From Lysobacteraceae bacterium (GTDB taxonomy: Bacteria > Pseudomonadota > Gammaproteobacteria > Nevskiales > Nevskiaceae), in the NCBI GenBank assembly GCA_013823855.1, contig PNMW01000085.1:1-64000 (forward strand): DNA of 64,000 nt, given 5' to 3'. The translations under genes were made by a program, and so were the position numbers. The notes below the pieces were generated by a model that saw only the letters and a program-made list of their open reading frames with translations, had not been told where the DNA came from and made no database searches. Every line of letters begins with the position of its first letter. Position 1 is the first letter of the stretch. Of this stretch, positions 10,597 to 20,099 are shown one piece after another.

Positions 10597-10793
10597 CGAA
10601 CGCGCTCCTTCTGGGACGAGGCCTGCAGCTTCCGCTCGCGGCGGCAGCCAGCCAAGCACCAGATCGGCCGCGAAAATCGAGGACAGGCCGGCGCCGCCGC
10701 TGTCCTGCATCTGCAGCCGGCAACTGCCGGTACCGATGGCCGGCGCGATGCTGCACCATGGCGGCCCGCCCGAAGCTCAAGTCCGTCCCGCTG

Positions 10794-11528
10794 ATGCGCT
10801 GCCCCGACCGCCGACCCCGTTCCGCATCCCGCTGGCTGGCCGCAGCGGCCTTGCTGCTGCTCAGCCTGCCCGCCGCCATGCCGCTGCGGGCCGACGAGGC
10901 CGCGCCGCCGGCCGACTGGGGCGACCGCCTCAAGGCCTGCGCCGCCTGTCATGGCGACGAGGGCCGCACGGTCGGCGACGACTACTACCCGTCGATTGCC
11001 GGCAAGCCGGCGCGCTACCTGTACAACCAGCTGGTCAGCTTCCGCGATGGCCGCCGCCAGCACCGGGTGATGGCCTCGATGCTCGGCGTGCTGTCGGACC
11101 GCTACCTCGGCGAGATCGCCACCTGGTACGCCGCCCAGCCGCACGCGAAGCAGCCGGCGTTCGAGGGCGCGACCGCCGGACAGCTGGCGATCGGCGAACG
11201 GCTGACCGTGGCCGGCGATTCCAGCCGCAACATCCCGCCGTGCCAGGACTGCCACGGCGAGCGGCTGACCGGCGTGCAGCCGTCGATTCCCGGACTCCGG
11301 GGTCTGCCGAGCCGTTATCTCGACGCCCAGATCAGCGCCTGGAAGCAGGGCCAGCGGCAGGCGGCGGCACCCGATTGCATGGGCAGGATCGCCCGCAGCC
11401 TGACGGCCGCCGAAATCACCGCGATCAGCGCCTGGCTGGCCAGCCAGCCGTATCCGGCGGACGCGCAGCCGGCCGGCCGCCTGCCGCACGATGAACTCCC
11501 GATCGACTGCGGCGGGGTGCTGCCATGA
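10794..11528 (+). CDS. Diheme c-type cytochrome
   Basis: This exported protein of about 244 residues has a hydrophobic signal (residues 13-30) and two heme c sites, CAACH at about 49-53 and CQDCH at about 150-154. Each sits in a cytochrome c class I domain with a GxPSRYLxAQ- or GKPARYLYNQL-type segment before the distal Met region. Repeated domains of this kind are soluble periplasmic electron carriers. The start could also be ATG at 10758, adding 12 residues; 10794 gives a conventional signal peptide. Its stop overlaps the next cytochrome gene by 4 bp (ATGA), so the pair is an electron-transfer module. No oxidase or dehydrogenase is adjacent. Confidence 0.85.
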   Translation: MRCPDRRPRSASRWLAAAALLLLSLPAAMPLRADEAAPPADWGDRLKACAACHGDEGRTVGDDYYPSIAGKPARYLYNQLVSFRDGRRQHRVMASMLGVLSDRYLGEIATWYAAQPHAKQPAFEGATAGQLAIGERLTVAGDSSRNIPPCQDCHGERLTGVQPSIPGLRGLPSRYLDAQISAWKQGQRQAAAPDCMGRIARSLTAAEITAISAWLASQPYPADAQPAGRLPHDELPIDCGGVLP

Positions 11529-12781
11529 ACCTGCGCCGCTTTGTGGTGATGGGCGGCGCGGTGTTCTGCGCCTTCCTGTTCTCGGTCTGGCTGAACCGGC
11601 CGGATCTCGATCTCGACCCGATCGCGCCGCCGAATCTCGCCTCGGCCACCACCGAGCAGGTGCGCGCCGGCGAATACCTGGTCCGGGTCGGCAACTGCGC
11701 CGGCTGCCACACCGCCCGGGGCGGCGTGCCGTTCGCCGGCGGCCGGCCGATCGAGACGCCGTTCGGCGCCGTCTACTCCAGCAACCTGACGCCGCATGAC
11801 GACACCGGCCTCGGACGCTGGACCGATGCCGAGTTCTACCGGGCGATGCGCCATGGCCGCTCGAAGGACGATCGCTGGCTGTCGCCGGTGTTCCCGTACA
11901 CCAGCTACACGAACCTGACCCGCGCCGATTCCGACGCCATCTTCGCGTGGCTGCGGGCGCTGCCGCCGGTCAACCAGGCGCAGCCGGAATCGACCCTGCG
12001 CTCGCCGTACGAACTGCAGCTGGCGACCCGGGTCTGGCGCGCGCTGTACTTCAAGCCGGCCAGCGACGCCGCGATCGCGGCGATGGATCGCGGCCAGTAT
12101 CTGGTCGAAGGCCTCGGCCACTGCGCCGCCTGCCACACGCCGCGCGACCGCTTCGGCGGGCCGGTCGCCGCCAGCGCCTACATGGGCGGCGAGATCGCCG
12201 GACTGGGCTGGGACGCGCTGCCACTGGCCGGCATCGACGACGCCGGCGACCCGGAAGGCCTGGAACTGGCGGCCTTGCTGAAGACCGGCATCCACTCGCG
12301 CGGCGCAGTCGCCGGGCCGATGGCCGAGGTGGTGTTCAACAGCCTGCAGCACCTGCGCGACGACGACATCGCGGCGATCGTCAGCTACCTGCGCCGCCTG
12401 CCGAAGGCCGAAGCGCCGGCCGCGCCGCGGGTGCCCAGGGTGTCGGACGACGAACGCGCCGCGCTGCGCAAGCGCGGTGCCGTGGTCTACGGCGAGCACT
12501 GCGCCGACTGCCACGGCGATGACGGCGAAGGCCAGCCGCGCCAGTACCCGGCGCTGGCCGGCAGCCGCCTGGTCACCGCGGCCTCGGCGACCAACGCGCT
12601 GCGCCTGACGCTCGATGGCGGCTTCCCGCCATCGACCGACGGCAACCCGTATCCGTACGGCATGCCGCCGTTCAGCCACAGCCTGTCGCGGCCGGACCTC
12701 GCCGCGGTGCTCACCTACATCCGCAGCGAATGGGGCAACGACGCGCCGGCGGTGTCGGTGGTCGAGGTCGAACGCCGCTGA
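11525..12781 (+). CDS. Membrane-anchored triheme c-type cytochrome
   Basis: This 418-residue protein has an N-terminal uncleaved anchor (about residues 5-24) and three heme c motifs: CAGCH (58-62), CAACH (200-204) and CADCH (326-330). The three-domain layout and segments such as GGRPIETPFGAVYSSNLTP and FPYTSYTNLT match the cytochrome subunit of membrane-bound alcohol/aldehyde/gluconate dehydrogenases. Those subunits normally pair with a quinoprotein or flavoprotein catalytic subunit. Here the partner is instead the overlapping upstream diheme cytochrome; no dehydrogenase gene is visible. It probably passes electrons between a periplasmic donor and quinone or a terminal oxidase. Confidence 0.9.
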   Translation: MNLRRFVVMGGAVFCAFLFSVWLNRPDLDLDPIAPPNLASATTEQVRAGEYLVRVGNCAGCHTARGGVPFAGGRPIETPFGAVYSSNLTPHDDTGLGRWTDAEFYRAMRHGRSKDDRWLSPVFPYTSYTNLTRADSDAIFAWLRALPPVNQAQPESTLRSPYELQLATRVWRALYFKPASDAAIAAMDRGQYLVEGLGHCAACHTPRDRFGGPVAASAYMGGEIAGLGWDALPLAGIDDAGDPEGLELAALLKTGIHSRGAVAGPMAEVVFNSLQHLRDDDIAAIVSYLRRLPKAEAPAAPRVPRVSDDERAALRKRGAVVYGEHCADCHGDDGEGQPRQYPALAGSRLVTAASATNALRLTLDGGFPPSTDGNPYPYGMPPFSHSLSRPDLAAVLTYIRSEWGNDAPAVSVVEVERR

Positions 12782-12802
12782 GCCGGCGCCGCGCCGCACC
12801 CC

Positions 12803-12808
12803 TACAAT
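12803..12808 (+). promoter_or_regulatory. Possible -10 element upstream of czcC-like gene
   Basis: TACAAT, one mismatch from TATAAT, lies 80 bp before the czcC-like start in the short gap after the cytochrome gene. No good -35 hexamer is seen 16-18 bp upstream, so this is only a candidate. Confidence 0.25.
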
Positions 12809-12888
12809 CGAGGCCAGACCCAGCAGGCCGGGCCGACGTCCAGCGGATGTCGTCACCGGCTCCGGCCGCGCAAGGAGAGCGGCGCCCG

Positions 12889-14277
12889 ATGACGCGACGG
12901 CGGACCGCAGGACGGCCAGCGGCCTTGGGTGCCGCCCCAATCGCCAGAACGGGCGCCAGAACGGGCGCCCGAACGATCGCCAGCGCGGTCCGGGCCGCCG
13001 CACTGGTGTTCGGTCTGGCGGTGATGATGGCGCCGGCAGCGGCCGATGATCCGCCGCCGCTGACCCTGCGTGCCGCGATCCGCGCCGCGCTGACCGGCAA
13101 TCCCGAACTGCGCAACTTCGCCTGGGACTTCAAGGCCCAGGACGGCCTGGCGACGCAGGCGGCGCTGCGCCCGAATCCGCAGCTCAACGCCCAGGCCGAG
13201 GACTTCGCCGGCAGCGGCGCCAGCCGTGGCTTCACCGGCAGCGAGTTCTCGCTGTCGATCAGCCAGGCGCTGGAACTCGGCGACAAGCGCCGGCGCCGCG
13301 TCGAGCTGGCCAGCGAGCAGCGCCGGATGATCGAGGCCGACCGGGCGATCCGCCAGCTCGACATCGTTGCCGAGGTGGCGCGCTGCTTCATCCGCGTGGC
13401 CGCCGACCAGGAGCGCAGCGCGCTCGCCGAACGCGCCGTGACGCTGGCCACCGCGATGCGCGACGAAGTGCAGAAGCGGGTCGACGCGGCGCGCTCGCCG
13501 CTGGCCGAAGCGAGCCGGGCCGGCATCCAGCTGGCGCGTGCCCGGCTCGACCGCCAGCAGGTCGAGCGCCGGCTGGCCGGCGATCGCCAGCGGCTGGCCG
13601 CGCTGTGGGGCGACGAGACGCCGGCCTTCGCCAGCGTCTCCGCCGCGCTGTACCGGCTGCCGGCGGTCGGCGACTACCGGCTGCTGCGCGACCAGCTGGT
13701 GCGCAATCCGGACCTGTCGCGCTTCGTCAGTGCGGCGCGGCTGCGCGATGCCCAGCTGCGGCTGGCGCGGGCCCAGGGCGTGCCGAACCTGACCGTGGAA
13801 GCCGGCCTGCGCCGCAACCAGGACAGCGACAGCCAGGGCCTGCTGTTCGCGCTGCAGCTGCCGCTGGCGGTCAATGACCGCAACCACGGCAATGTCGACG
13901 CGGCCGGTGCCGAGCGCGACCGCCTCGATGCCGACCAGGCGGCGCTGGCGCTGCGGCTGAAGACCGAACTGTTCGCGCTGCACCAGCAGCTGGCGCAGGC
14001 GCGTGCCGAGGTCGAAGGGCTGGAGCGGGAGATCCTGCCGCGTGCCCACGAGGCGCTGGCCCAGGCCCGCTATGCCTGGCAGCGCGGCCGCTACGGCTAT
14101 CTCGAATGGGTCGACGTGCAGCGCGAGCTGCTGGCCGTCGAGCGCCAGCACATCGATGCCGCCGAGCAGTACCACCTGCAGCTGGCCGAGATCGAGCGGC
14201 TGACCGGCGAAGCGCTCGCCGATGCGCTGCCCGAACCGCTGCCGCCGTCCACTGCCACCGGAGCGCCACCGCCATGA
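12889..14277 (+). CDS. czcC: CzcC-type outer-membrane efflux protein (TolC family)
   Basis: This 462-residue outer-membrane factor belongs to a heavy-metal RND efflux system. It has an arginine-rich N-terminus with a hydrophobic signal core (about residues 30-50, ending PAAAD) and two TolC-like repeats rich in long amphipathic helices; motifs include AALRPNPQLNAQAED, SQALELGDKRRRRVELA and YQxGRYGYLEWVDVQREL. Trimers would form the exit duct. The ATG at 12889 has AAGGAGAGC upstream. Its stop overlaps the adaptor gene (ATGA). No metal sensor or two-component regulator lies beside the operon. The substrate cannot be fixed from sequence; Zn/Cd/Co or Ni are the usual choices for this type. Confidence 0.88.
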   Translation: MTRRRTAGRPAALGAAPIARTGARTGARTIASAVRAAALVFGLAVMMAPAAADDPPPLTLRAAIRAALTGNPELRNFAWDFKAQDGLATQAALRPNPQLNAQAEDFAGSGASRGFTGSEFSLSISQALELGDKRRRRVELASEQRRMIEADRAIRQLDIVAEVARCFIRVAADQERSALAERAVTLATAMRDEVQKRVDAARSPLAEASRAGIQLARARLDRQQVERRLAGDRQRLAALWGDETPAFASVSAALYRLPAVGDYRLLRDQLVRNPDLSRFVSAARLRDAQLRLARAQGVPNLTVEAGLRRNQDSDSQGLLFALQLPLAVNDRNHGNVDAAGAERDRLDADQAALALRLKTELFALHQQLAQARAEVEGLEREILPRAHEALAQARYAWQRGRYGYLEWVDVQRELLAVERQHIDAAEQYHLQLAEIERLTGEALADALPEPLPPSTATGAPPP

Positions 14278-15236
14278 TTGCCGCCTGCCGCCGTGTCCTG
14301 CGCGCCACCGCGCTCACGCTGGCCGTGCTCGGCGCTGCCGCCTGCGAGCGCGGGCCGGCGCCGCCCGTCACCGCTGCGGCGGACGCGGACGACGGCGCAC
14401 CGATGGCGCGGATCAGCGCCGCCGCGGCCGACAAGGTCGGCATCGCCACCGCCGTCGCCGGCCCGGCGACGATCCTCGAACGGCTGCCGCTGTATGGCAC
14501 CGTGCGGCCGAACGCCGAGCGGGTCCGCGAAGTGGTGGCGCGCTTCCCGGGCTATGTGAAGACGGTCGGCAAGGCGATCGGCGACCCGGTCAGCCGTGGC
14601 GAGGTGCTGGCCACCATCGAAAGCAACGAAAGCCTGCAGACCTATCCGGTGCTGGCGCCGATGTCCGGCACCGTCACCGCCCGCGAAGCCGATCCCGGCG
14701 AACAGGCCGGCAGCGAGGTGCTGTTCTCGATCACCGATCTGTCGACCGTGTGGATCGAGCTGAGCCTGTTTCCGGCCGATGTCGCCCGCGTGCGCCACGG
14801 CCAGCGCGTCGAGATCGCCAGCGTCGATGGCCGGCTGCGCGGCAGCGGCGAGATCGATCTGGTCGGCGCGCTCGGCCAGAGCGCATCGCAGACGCTGACC
14901 GCCCGGGTCACGCTGGCCAACCCGGATCGCCAGTGGACGCCGGGCCTGTTCGTCAATGGCACGGTCGAACTCGGCGCCGATCCGGTGCCGGTCGCGGTGG
15001 CGCTGGCGGCGCTGCAGTCGCTGGACGGCGCGGCCACCGTGTTCGTGCCGGTCGACGGCGGCTATGCGCCGCGCCGGGTGCGCACCGGCCGGGCCGACGA
15101 CGCCCGCATCGAGATCGTCGCCGGTCTGCAGGCCGGCGAGGCCTATGTCGCCGCCGGCAGCTTCGTGATCAAGGCCGAGCTTGGCAAGGCCGGACTGGAA
15201 GCCGACGACGACGGCGAGCACGAGGCTACGCCGTGA
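14274..15236 (+). CDS. czcB: CzcB-type periplasmic adaptor (membrane fusion protein)
   Basis: This 320-residue adaptor links the RND pump to the outer-membrane channel. The N-terminus is a lipoprotein-like signal ending LGAAACERG (Cys about 23). Next come a beta-barrel/lipoyl segment (GYVKTVGKAIGDPVSRGEVLATI and VLAPMSGTVTAREADPGEQ) and C-terminal barrel domains (VWIELSLFPADVARVRHGQ). It is short for CzcB because it lacks a long hairpin and the His-rich termini seen in some metal adaptors. It is translationally coupled on both sides (ATGA with czcC, GTGA with czcA). Confidence 0.88.
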   Translation: MIAACRRVLRATALTLAVLGAAACERGPAPPVTAAADADDGAPMARISAAAADKVGIATAVAGPATILERLPLYGTVRPNAERVREVVARFPGYVKTVGKAIGDPVSRGEVLATIESNESLQTYPVLAPMSGTVTAREADPGEQAGSEVLFSITDLSTVWIELSLFPADVARVRHGQRVEIASVDGRLRGSGEIDLVGALGQSASQTLTARVTLANPDRQWTPGLFVNGTVELGADPVPVAVALAALQSLDGAATVFVPVDGGYAPRRVRTGRADDARIEIVAGLQAGEAYVAAGSFVIKAELGKAGLEADDDGEHEATP

Positions 15237-18200
15237 TCGAGGCCGGCCTGCGCTTCGCCATCGAGCGGCGCGCGCTGGTGCTGGTGCTGGTCATGCTGAC
15301 GGCCGTGCTCGGCACCTGGAACTTCACCCGGCTGAACATCGACGCGGTGCCGGACCTGACCAACACCCAGGTGCAGGTCACCACCGCCGCGCCCGGTGCC
15401 ACGCCGCTGGAAGTGGAGGCCTCGGTGACGGTGCCGGTGGAGACGGCGCTGGCCGGCCTGCCCGGCCTGCAGTACACGCGCTCGCAGTCGCGTCACGGGC
15501 TCAGCCAGGTGACGGCGGTGTTCGCCGACGACACCGACATCTACTTCGCGCGCAGCCAGATCTCCGAACGGCTGCAGGCGGTGCGCGAGCAGCTGCCCGC
15601 CGGCAGCTCACCGCGCCTCGGGCCGGTCGCGACCGGGCTCGGCGAGATCGTGCTGTACGCGATCACCGCCGATCCCGAGGCGCGTCAGGCCAGTGGCGAG
15701 CCCTGGGATCTGGCCGCGCTGCGCAGCCTGCAGGACTGGACGATCCGCCCGCAGCTGCTGCAGGTGCCGGGGGTGTCGGAGATCAACACCAGCGGTGGCT
15801 ATCCGCGCGAATTCCTGGTCGCGCCGTCGCCGGCCCGGCTGCTCGCCTACGGCCTGGGTTTCGCCGAACTGGCCGAGGCGATCACCCGCAACAACGCGAG
15901 CGTCGGCGCCGGGCAGGTCGAGCGGAACGGCGAGCAGGTGCTGATCCGGGTGCCCGGCCAGCTGCAGACCGCGCGCGACATCGCCGAGGTGGTGGTGATC
16001 CGCCGCGATGGCGTCCCGGTGCGGATCGGCGACGTCGCCGAGGTCTCGCAGGGTGTGCCGCCGCGCACCAGTGCGGCGCTGATCGACGGCCGCGAAGCGG
16101 TGATCGGCACGGTGATCATGCGGATCGGCGAGAACAGCCGCAGCGTCGCCCGGGCCGCCAGCGCGCGGCTGGCCGGCATCATCGCCAGCGCGCCGCCCGG
16201 CGTGCGCATCGAAGCGCTGTACAACCGCGGCGAGCTGGTCGATCAGACCATCGCCACGGTGCGCACCAACCTGTTCGAGGGGGCGGCGCTGGTCATCGCC
16301 GTGCTGTTCGTGATGCTCGGCAACCTGCGCGCCGCGCTGATCACCGCGACGGTGATTCCGCTGGCGATGCTGATGACGGTGACCGGCATGGTGCAGCTCG
16401 GCGTCAGCGCCAACCTGATGTCGCTCGGCGCGCTCGACTTCGGCCTGATCGTCGACGGCGCGGTGATCATCGTCGAGAACTGCACGCGGCGGCTGGCCCA
16501 GGCCCAGGCCCAGGCGGCGGCCGACGGGCCGTTGAGCGACGCCCGGCGCCGCGACATCGCCCATGACGCGGCGCGCGAAGTGATCCGGCCCAGCCTGTTC
16601 GGGGTCGCGATCATCACCCTGGTGTATCTGCCGATCTTTGCCTTCGAGGGCGCCGAGGCCAAGCTGTTCCAGCCGATGGCGATCACCGTGATGCTGGCGC
16701 TGGCCTCGGCGATGCTGTTCAGCCTGAGCTTCGTGCCGGCGGCGATCGCGGTGGCGCTGCGGCGCGCCGGGCCGGAGCGCGAGCGCGGCCTGGGCCAGCG
16801 CCTGCGCCACGGCTATGCGCGCCTGCTGCGGCAGGGGCTGCGCCGTCCGCTGCCGTGGCTGCTGACTGCGCTGGCGCTGGTGATCGGCAGCGCCGCGCTG
16901 GCGCCGCGGCTGGGCGCCGAATTCATCCCGTCCCTCGACGAGGGCGATGTGCTGATCGAGGTCCGGCGCATCCCCGGCACCAGCCTGAGCCAGGGCCTGG
17001 CGCTGGAGAAGCAGCTCGACCAGGCGCTGGGCAGCCTGCCGGAAGTGCGCCGCGTGTTCGCCGGCATGGGCACCACCGAAGCGGCGATCGACCCGACCGC
17101 GCCCGGCGAAGGCGAAACCTACGTGCTGATGAAGCCGCGCAGCCAGTGGCCGGACCCGGACAAGCCGAAGGCGCAGCTGCTGCGCGAGCTGCAGGCCGCG
17201 GCCGCGACCTTGCCGGGCACGGTCACCGAGTTCTCGCAGCCCGTGCAGCTGCGGATCAACGAGCTGCTGTCCGGCGTCAAGACTGCGGTCGCGGTGAAGA
17301 TCCACGGCGACGATCCGGACACGCTGGCCCGTATCGGCGCCCGGGTCGAGGCCCGGCTGGCGCGGGTGCCGGGCGCCGTCGACGTCCGTCTGGAGCCGAC
17401 TGATGGCCTGCCGCTGCTGACCGTGGCGCCGAAGCGCCCGCTGCTCTACCGCTACGGGCTGAACGTGGCCGACGTGCAGGCGGTGGTCGCCGATGCGCTG
17501 GCCGGGCGCGCGGCCGGCCATCTGGTCGACGGCGACCGCCGCCATCCGATCGTCATCCGGCTCGCGGAAAGCCAGCGCCAGGACCTGCGCGGCCTCGAAC
17601 GCCTGCCGGTGCCGCTGCCGGGCGGCGGCGCGATTCCGCTCGGCGAGGTCGCGACCCTGGTGCTGGCCAGCGGGCCGAACCAGGTCTCGCGCGACAACGG
17701 CAAGCGCCGGGTGATCGTCACCGCCAACGTCGCCGGGCGCGATCTGGCCGGCTTCGTCGCCGAGCTGCGGACGGCGCTGGCCCGCGACATCCGCCTGCCG
17801 CCGGAGGTCTGGCTCGACTACGGCGGCACCTACCAGCAGCTGGTCTCGGCGAACCGGCGGCTGGCGATCATCGCGCCGCTGACCCTGACGGCGATCTTCA
17901 TGCTGCTGTGGCTGGCCTTCGGCTCGGTTCGCGATGCCCTGCTGATCTTCAGCGGCGTGCCGCTGGCGCTGACCGGCGGCGTGCTGGCGCTGCTGGCGCG
18001 CGGCATCCCGTTCTCGGTCACCGCCGGGGTCGGCTTCATCGCGCTGTCCGGGGTCGCGATCCTCAACGGACTGGTGATGCTGAGCGTGATCCACGGCCTG
18101 CGCCGCGACGGCCGGCCGCTGGACCAGGCGCTGGTCGAAGGCGCCACGCTGCGGCTGCGGCCGGTGCTGATGACGGCGCTGGTCGCCTCGCTCGGCTTCC

Positions 18201-18367
18201 TGCCGATGGCCCTGAACACCGGGCTCGGCGCCGAGGTCCAGCGCCCGCTGGCGACCGTGGTGATCGGCGGCATCATCAGTTCCACGCTGCTGACCCTGTT
18301 CGTGCTGCCGCTGCTGTACCGGTGGATCTACCGCGCCGGGAGGGTGCAGGTTCCACCGTCCGCCTAG
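15233..18367 (+). CDS. czcA: CzcA-type heavy-metal RND efflux transporter
   Basis: This 1044-residue inner-membrane proton/cation antiporter is close to the usual size of the family. It has the 12-helix RND layout with two large periplasmic loops. The proton-relay helix 4 motif DFGLIVDGAVIIVEN (about residues 402-416) is the divalent-cation (CzcA/CnrA) type rather than the CusA type. Other signatures are NIDAVPDLTNTQVQV near the N-terminus, TRSQSRHGLSQV, and the C-terminal GVGFIALSGVAILNGLVM. The start is GTG at 15233, overlapping the czcB stop as GTGA; the track ORF starts further up in another reading of czcB. With the preceding genes it forms a complete tripartite pump. Confidence 0.93.
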   Translation: MIEAGLRFAIERRALVLVLVMLTAVLGTWNFTRLNIDAVPDLTNTQVQVTTAAPGATPLEVEASVTVPVETALAGLPGLQYTRSQSRHGLSQVTAVFADDTDIYFARSQISERLQAVREQLPAGSSPRLGPVATGLGEIVLYAITADPEARQASGEPWDLAALRSLQDWTIRPQLLQVPGVSEINTSGGYPREFLVAPSPARLLAYGLGFAELAEAITRNNASVGAGQVERNGEQVLIRVPGQLQTARDIAEVVVIRRDGVPVRIGDVAEVSQGVPPRTSAALIDGREAVIGTVIMRIGENSRSVARAASARLAGIIASAPPGVRIEALYNRGELVDQTIATVRTNLFEGAALVIAVLFVMLGNLRAALITATVIPLAMLMTVTGMVQLGVSANLMSLGALDFGLIVDGAVIIVENCTRRLAQAQAQAAADGPLSDARRRDIAHDAAREVIRPSLFGVAIITLVYLPIFAFEGAEAKLFQPMAITVMLALASAMLFSLSFVPAAIAVALRRAGPERERGLGQRLRHGYARLLRQGLRRPLPWLLTALALVIGSAALAPRLGAEFIPSLDEGDVLIEVRRIPGTSLSQGLALEKQLDQALGSLPEVRRVFAGMGTTEAAIDPTAPGEGETYVLMKPRSQWPDPDKPKAQLLRELQAAAATLPGTVTEFSQPVQLRINELLSGVKTAVAVKIHGDDPDTLARIGARVEARLARVPGAVDVRLEPTDGLPLLTVAPKRPLLYRYGLNVADVQAVVADALAGRAAGHLVDGDRRHPIVIRLAESQRQDLRGLERLPVPLPGGGAIPLGEVATLVLASGPNQVSRDNGKRRVIVTANVAGRDLAGFVAELRTALARDIRLPPEVWLDYGGTYQQLVSANRRLAIIAPLTLTAIFMLLWLAFGSVRDALLIFSGVPLALTGGVLALLARGIPFSVTAGVGFIALSGVAILNGLVMLSVIHGLRRDGRPLDQALVEGATLRLRPVLMTALVASLGFLPMALNTGLGAEVQRPLATVVIGGIISSTLLTLFVLPLLYRWIYRAGRVQVPPSA

Positions 18368-18441
18368 CTAGCCCCGGGCCGGCGGGAGCCGCCGCCGGGC
18401 CACGCGGCATGACACGGCATTGGGGTTGTCATCCGCGACGC

Positions 18442-18480
18442 AAAAGAAGGCCGCCATTCGGTCTGGAACGAACGGCGGCC
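18442..18480 (-). terminator. Terminator of the DUF1329 gene
   Basis: A 12-bp stem with one mismatch (GGCCGCCATTCG / CGAACGGCGGCC, 8-nt loop) is followed on the minus strand by TTCTTTTG. It lies 38 bp beyond the DUF1329 stop and is oriented for it; it may also slow transcription leaving czcA. Confidence 0.8.
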
Positions 18481-18517
18481 TGAACGGAGGAACTCGGTGC
18501 GGCTTGGGACGCGACGA

Positions 18518-19909
18518 TCAGACGGTGCCGAGACGCTGGATCGCGGCGTTGGTCATGTACTTGCCGTAGGCATCGCCGCTGGCGTCCGAGAAAGCGCTCC
18601 GGTATCCGCCGGTCGCTTCCCTGGCAAGCCGGATCAGCGTCATGCGATTCGCCTGGATGTCGTGGAACTGCGCGCAGTTCCACGACCAGTCCGGATGACC
18701 TTCGGCGTCGAGCACCTCGGCCTTGTCGTTCTTGAGCTGGCCGGTGGCGAACTCGGTCTGCTTGTACAGCGCGCCGCGCCGGTCGTAGCTGATCTGGGTG
18801 ATCATCGTGCCGTTGCGGACATCGCTGTAGGTGCGGCGGCGTCCGACCGGCGAGCGCGGGTAACCGGTAGGTTCGGCATCCCAGACCAATGCTTCCGGGA
18901 TCAGTTCGAAGGTCTTGTCGAAAAAGGTCCTGCCCTGCGGTCCGCCATGGAATGGCGACAGCCAGTTCGGGTCCTTGCCGCCGTACCAGTTGTGGCTGCC
19001 CGAGCAGGCGCCGAGCATCGGCCGTCGCTCGACGACCTTGAAGTTGCCCCAGGTCAGCATCGGATCGCCGGCACCCCAGGCATCGGTCAGGAACAGGTTG
19101 ACGCCAGGCACCAGTGGCTCGAAGCGCTGGTTGGTCGGGAACTGGCGTACCCGGCGGAACTGCGGCAGATAGCCGTACAGCTCGGGGAACTTTCGCTGGT
19201 CGTAGTACCAGGTGCTGAGGAACGAGGCTCCCGCCTGTTCCTGTGGCGAGGTGAACAGCGCCGTGTTCAGGCGCAACAGCTCCTTTCGTCCGTTGAGGAC
19301 CTTGGCGTCGTTTCGCGCCGTGGTCTGCAACTCGAACCAGACCAGATCGTACTGGTACGACAGGCCGCCATCCGGGCCCACCGACCAGATCGGAATCGCG
19401 TACTGCGAATAGTCGTGACGCCCCCAGCTGGTGCTGATGTCGGCGCAGCATTCCTCGGCGGTCTTCGGGTCGGGGAACGGCATGCCGCCGGCCCAGATCG
19501 CGCCCTCCTTGCCATCGGTCCAGATGTTGCCATCCGGCCCGAACTTGGCGCGGCCGGTGTTCTTGAGCGTCAGTTCAAGATACCGGTGATTGAACATCTT
19601 GGTGATGTCCTTGTTGGAGTCCTTGATGAAGATTCGCCGTCCCATTTCCTTGATCTGCCTGTAGCAGATGGGATCGAGCAGTTCCTTGACGACATCGACG
19701 TTTCGCGCGTCGACCTGATCGCCCGGCTTGATCTTGCCCTTGGTGTACGCCTCGATGTGGAGCAATTCGTCCGGATACGCTTTGGTGACTTCTCCAGTAT
19801 TGCCGATGGTCGGCCAGAGTGGCGCCAGCACGCCGCCACCAAGACCCTTGACGACCTTCTCGGCGAACAATCTCCGACTGTAGTCGAAGTCGTATTTCTT
19901 GATGCGCAT
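18518..19909 (-). CDS. DUF1329 family exported protein with Tat-like leader
   Basis: This 463-residue protein belongs to the DUF1329 family (outer-membrane lipoprotein-sorting LolA/LolB-like fold predicted). Such proteins often accompany hydrophobic-compound catabolism and DUF1302/MMPL genes, none of which is present here. The N-terminus has SRRLF, matching the twin-arginine S-R-R-x-F consensus, followed by a weak hydrophobic stretch (VVKGLGGGVLAPLW), so Tat export is possible. The middle is rich in aromatic residues (SGSHNWYGGKDPNWLSPFHGG). ATG at 19909 has GGAG nine bases upstream; the track start is a TTG at 19924. Base composition is less GC-extreme than its neighbours, a hint of transfer. 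Confidence 0.82.
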   Translation of the reverse strand: MRIKKYDFDYSRRLFAEKVVKGLGGGVLAPLWPTIGNTGEVTKAYPDELLHIEAYTKGKIKPGDQVDARNVDVVKELLDPICYRQIKEMGRRIFIKDSNKDITKMFNHRYLELTLKNTGRAKFGPDGNIWTDGKEGAIWAGGMPFPDPKTAEECCADISTSWGRHDYSQYAIPIWSVGPDGGLSYQYDLVWFELQTTARNDAKVLNGRKELLRLNTALFTSPQEQAGASFLSTWYYDQRKFPELYGYLPQFRRVRQFPTNQRFEPLVPGVNLFLTDAWGAGDPMLTWGNFKVVERRPMLGACSGSHNWYGGKDPNWLSPFHGGPQGRTFFDKTFELIPEALVWDAEPTGYPRSPVGRRRTYSDVRNGTMITQISYDRRGALYKQTEFATGQLKNDKAEVLDAEGHPDWSWNCAQFHDIQANRMTLIRLAREATGGYRSAFSDASGDAYGKYMTNAAIQRLGTV

Positions 19910-20099
19910 GACCCATTTCTCCAATTGAACCTGATGCAGATGTCGGCTCCGGCCGCATCCTGGCGCTTGCAGGGATGATTCGACGCGCGACCCCGTGATC
20001 TATCGGGATGTGCCGTCTTGACAGCGATTACGGCGGCGCCCTGACTCATCTCCGGCATGCCGCGTGGACCTGTTCAACGTGCCGCAGGCCAGCATGGGC

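Noticed and set aside
15608-18094. 828-aa minus ORF antisense to czcA
   Set aside because: Gln/Arg/His-rich frame with no domain; czcA on the plus strand is complete.
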